Notes under the pieces: model-generated | What the model saw: only the letters and a program-made list of their open reading frames with translations | Told to the model about the DNA's origin: nothing | Databases searched by the model: none | Shown: in pieces, positions 62,949 to 64,000 of the stretch | Numbering within the stretch: the stretch's first letter is position 1 | Layout: every line of letters starts with the position of its first letter | Translations under genes and position numbers: made by a program | From: Brucella anthropi ATCC 49188 | Lineage (GTDB): Bacteria; Pseudomonadota; Alphaproteobacteria; Rhizobiales; Rhizobiaceae | Direction: 5' to 3' | Assembly (NCBI RefSeq): GCF_000017405.1 | Contig: NC_009667.1 | Coordinates: 2,032,001 to 2,096,000, forward strand | DNA length: 64,000 bases

Positions 62949-64000
62949 TCACTCAAATTCCATAATCAGTTCGTCTACGGCAAGGCTGGAGCCAGCCTCC
63001 GCTGTGATGCGCTTTACGGTAGCACGGCGTTCCGCACGCAGCACGTTTTCCATCTTCATGGCTTCTACGGTGGCCAGTGGCTGACCGGCTTCGACAGTTT
63101 CACCATCCTTGACGAGGATCGATGTGATGACGCCCGGCATCGGGCAGAGCAGCATTTTCGACGTATCCGGAGGCAGCTTTATCGGCATGAGTTTTGCGAG
63201 TTCTGCGACACGTGGCTTGCGGACGTGAGCGACCATATCCATGCCGCGCCAGCGCAGGCGCCAACCAGTGCCCGAGCGCGAAACTTTGATTGCAATGGGC
63301 TTGCCGCCAACGGTGAATGAACCCAGATGGCTACCGGGATGCCAGTCGGTGGCAACAGGCAGGCTACCACCATCCACAAAATTGATCGTCGTTCCGCCTT
63401 CGCCTTCCACAATGCGAACCGGCAGGATGAACCCGCCAAGTGTCGCCACCCAGTCAGTCGCGACCGATTGCTTTTCGCTGGAAATCCGTCCGGTAATCTG
63501 CATGTTGCGCTGCTCGATCGCCAGATTGATCTGGGCAGCAACCGCAGCAAGCACCCGCGCATCATCTTCCGAAACCGGGACGCCGGCAAAGCCGTCCGGA
63601 TATTCCTCGGCAATGAATGCGGTTGTGAGTGCACCTTCGCGGAAACGCGGATGATCCATTACTGCCGACAGGAAGGGCAGGTTGTGACCGATGCCTTCAA
63701 CCTCGAATGCGTCCAGAGCATCTCCCATCGCATCGATGGCGCTGGTGCGATCCGGCCCCCAGGTGCAGAGCTTTGCGATCATCGGATCATAATACATCGA
63801 AATTTCGCCGCCTTCGAACACGCCAGTGTCATTGCGCACGATCGTACCATCCGAATTGCGGCCTTCGGCTGGTGGGCGATAGCGGGTCAACCTGCCGATA
63901 GAGGGCAGGAAGTTGCGATACGGGTCTTCCGCATAGAGGCGGCTTTCCATAGCCCAGCCGTTGAGCTTCACGTCGCTCTGGTCGGAACGGAGCTTCTCAC
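62949..64000 (-). CDS. pccA: Propionyl-CoA carboxylase alpha subunit (partial, 5' end beyond window)
   Basis: The visible 350 codons form the C-terminal half of a biotin-dependent carboxylase subunit; the frame is open to the window end, so the start and ATP-grasp core lie outside. Visible: the end of the biotin carboxylase domain ([34 protein letters not shown]), the PCC-type BT domain, and the biotinyl domain with the lysine motif VEAMKMEN near the C-terminus. Being directly followed by the mutase supports propionyl-CoA over acetyl-CoA as substrate. Confidence 0.9.
   Translation of the reverse strand, partial: EKLRSDQSDVKLNGWAMESRLYAEDPYRNFLPSIGRLTRYRPPAEGRNSDGTIVRNDTGVFEGGEISMYYDPMIAKLCTWGPDRTSAIDAMGDALDAFEVEGIGHNLPFLSAVMDHPRFREGALTTAFIAEEYPDGFAGVPVSEDDARVLAAVAAQINLAIEQRNMQITGRISSEKQSVATDWVATLGGFILPVRIVEGEGGTTINFVDGGSLPVATDWHPGSHLGSFTVGGKPIAIKVSRSGTGWRLRWRGMDMVAHVRKPRVAELAKLMPIKLPPDTSKMLLCPMPGVITSILVKDGETVEAGQPLATVEAMKMENVLRAERRATVKRITAEAGSSLAVDELIMEFE

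Overview
The window looks like one chromosomal stretch of an alphaproteobacterium of the order Hyphomicrobiales (Rhizobiales), most probably Brucella in the broad sense (Ochrobactrum group). The support is RpoB of 1377 aa and RpoC of 1400 aa, a RecA beginning [20 protein letters not shown], a GAAC-N7-GAAC SOS box, promoter-like sites of the TTGACN-N17 type, two tuf genes, and ribosomal operons without rpsD, infA or rpmJ at their usual enterobacterial places. The genus call is inference from protein resemblance; no search was run.

Layout. (1) 1-1845: a divergent tetracycline repressor/efflux pair (tetR cut by the window edge, tetA complete) with two 19-bp tetO-like operators between them. (2) 1815-8226: single genes: a membrane-anchored unknown, gamma carbonic anhydrase-like protein, a transglutaminase-like cysteine protease, PilZ and PAS-like proteins, a candidate small RNA with its own terminator, a rhomboid protease, a CBS-pair protein and the rRNA methyltransferase RlmB. 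(3) 8428-22928: tRNA-Tyr, tRNA-Gly, tufA, tRNA-Trp, secE-nusG, rplKAJL and rpoBC, with structured leaders before rplK and rplJ. (4) 23540-42604: rpsL-rpsG-fusA-tufB joined directly to the S10, spc and alpha ribosomal operons, including secY, adk and rpoA. Everything lies on the plus strand with short gaps or overlaps. (5) 42785-51628: periplasmic protease (Deg family), rarA, two lipoproteins, recA with an SOS box, and alaS. (6) 51639-64000: accessory metabolism and RNA modification: an ABM/NIPSNAP pair divergent from an ArsR regulator, a glutathione transferase, icd, an RHH-domain protein, a DJ-1/PfpI protein, trmJ-murI, an aldo/keto reductase, small conserved unknowns, and the methylmalonyl-CoA mutase and propionyl-CoA carboxylase alpha genes of the propionate pathway (the latter cut by the window end).

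How it fits together. The central 34 kb builds ribosomes, RNA polymerase and the Sec translocon. Its expression is probably tuned by RNA hairpins between rplA and rplJ, rplL and rpoB, rpoB and rpoC, and rplO and secY. The two EF-Tu genes differ at only six positions, all synonymous, which points to gene conversion. The tet pair is the clearest accessory element, yet no insertion sequence, integrase, CRISPR array or prophage gene is visible anywhere.

I found no large undescribed multi-gene system. The most useful leads are the tandem tetO architecture, the candidate small RNA near 5.7 kb, a degenerate intergenic repeat family, the DnaA-box pair at 45.7 kb, and the inverted repeat that overlaps the ArsR gene's ribosome-binding region.
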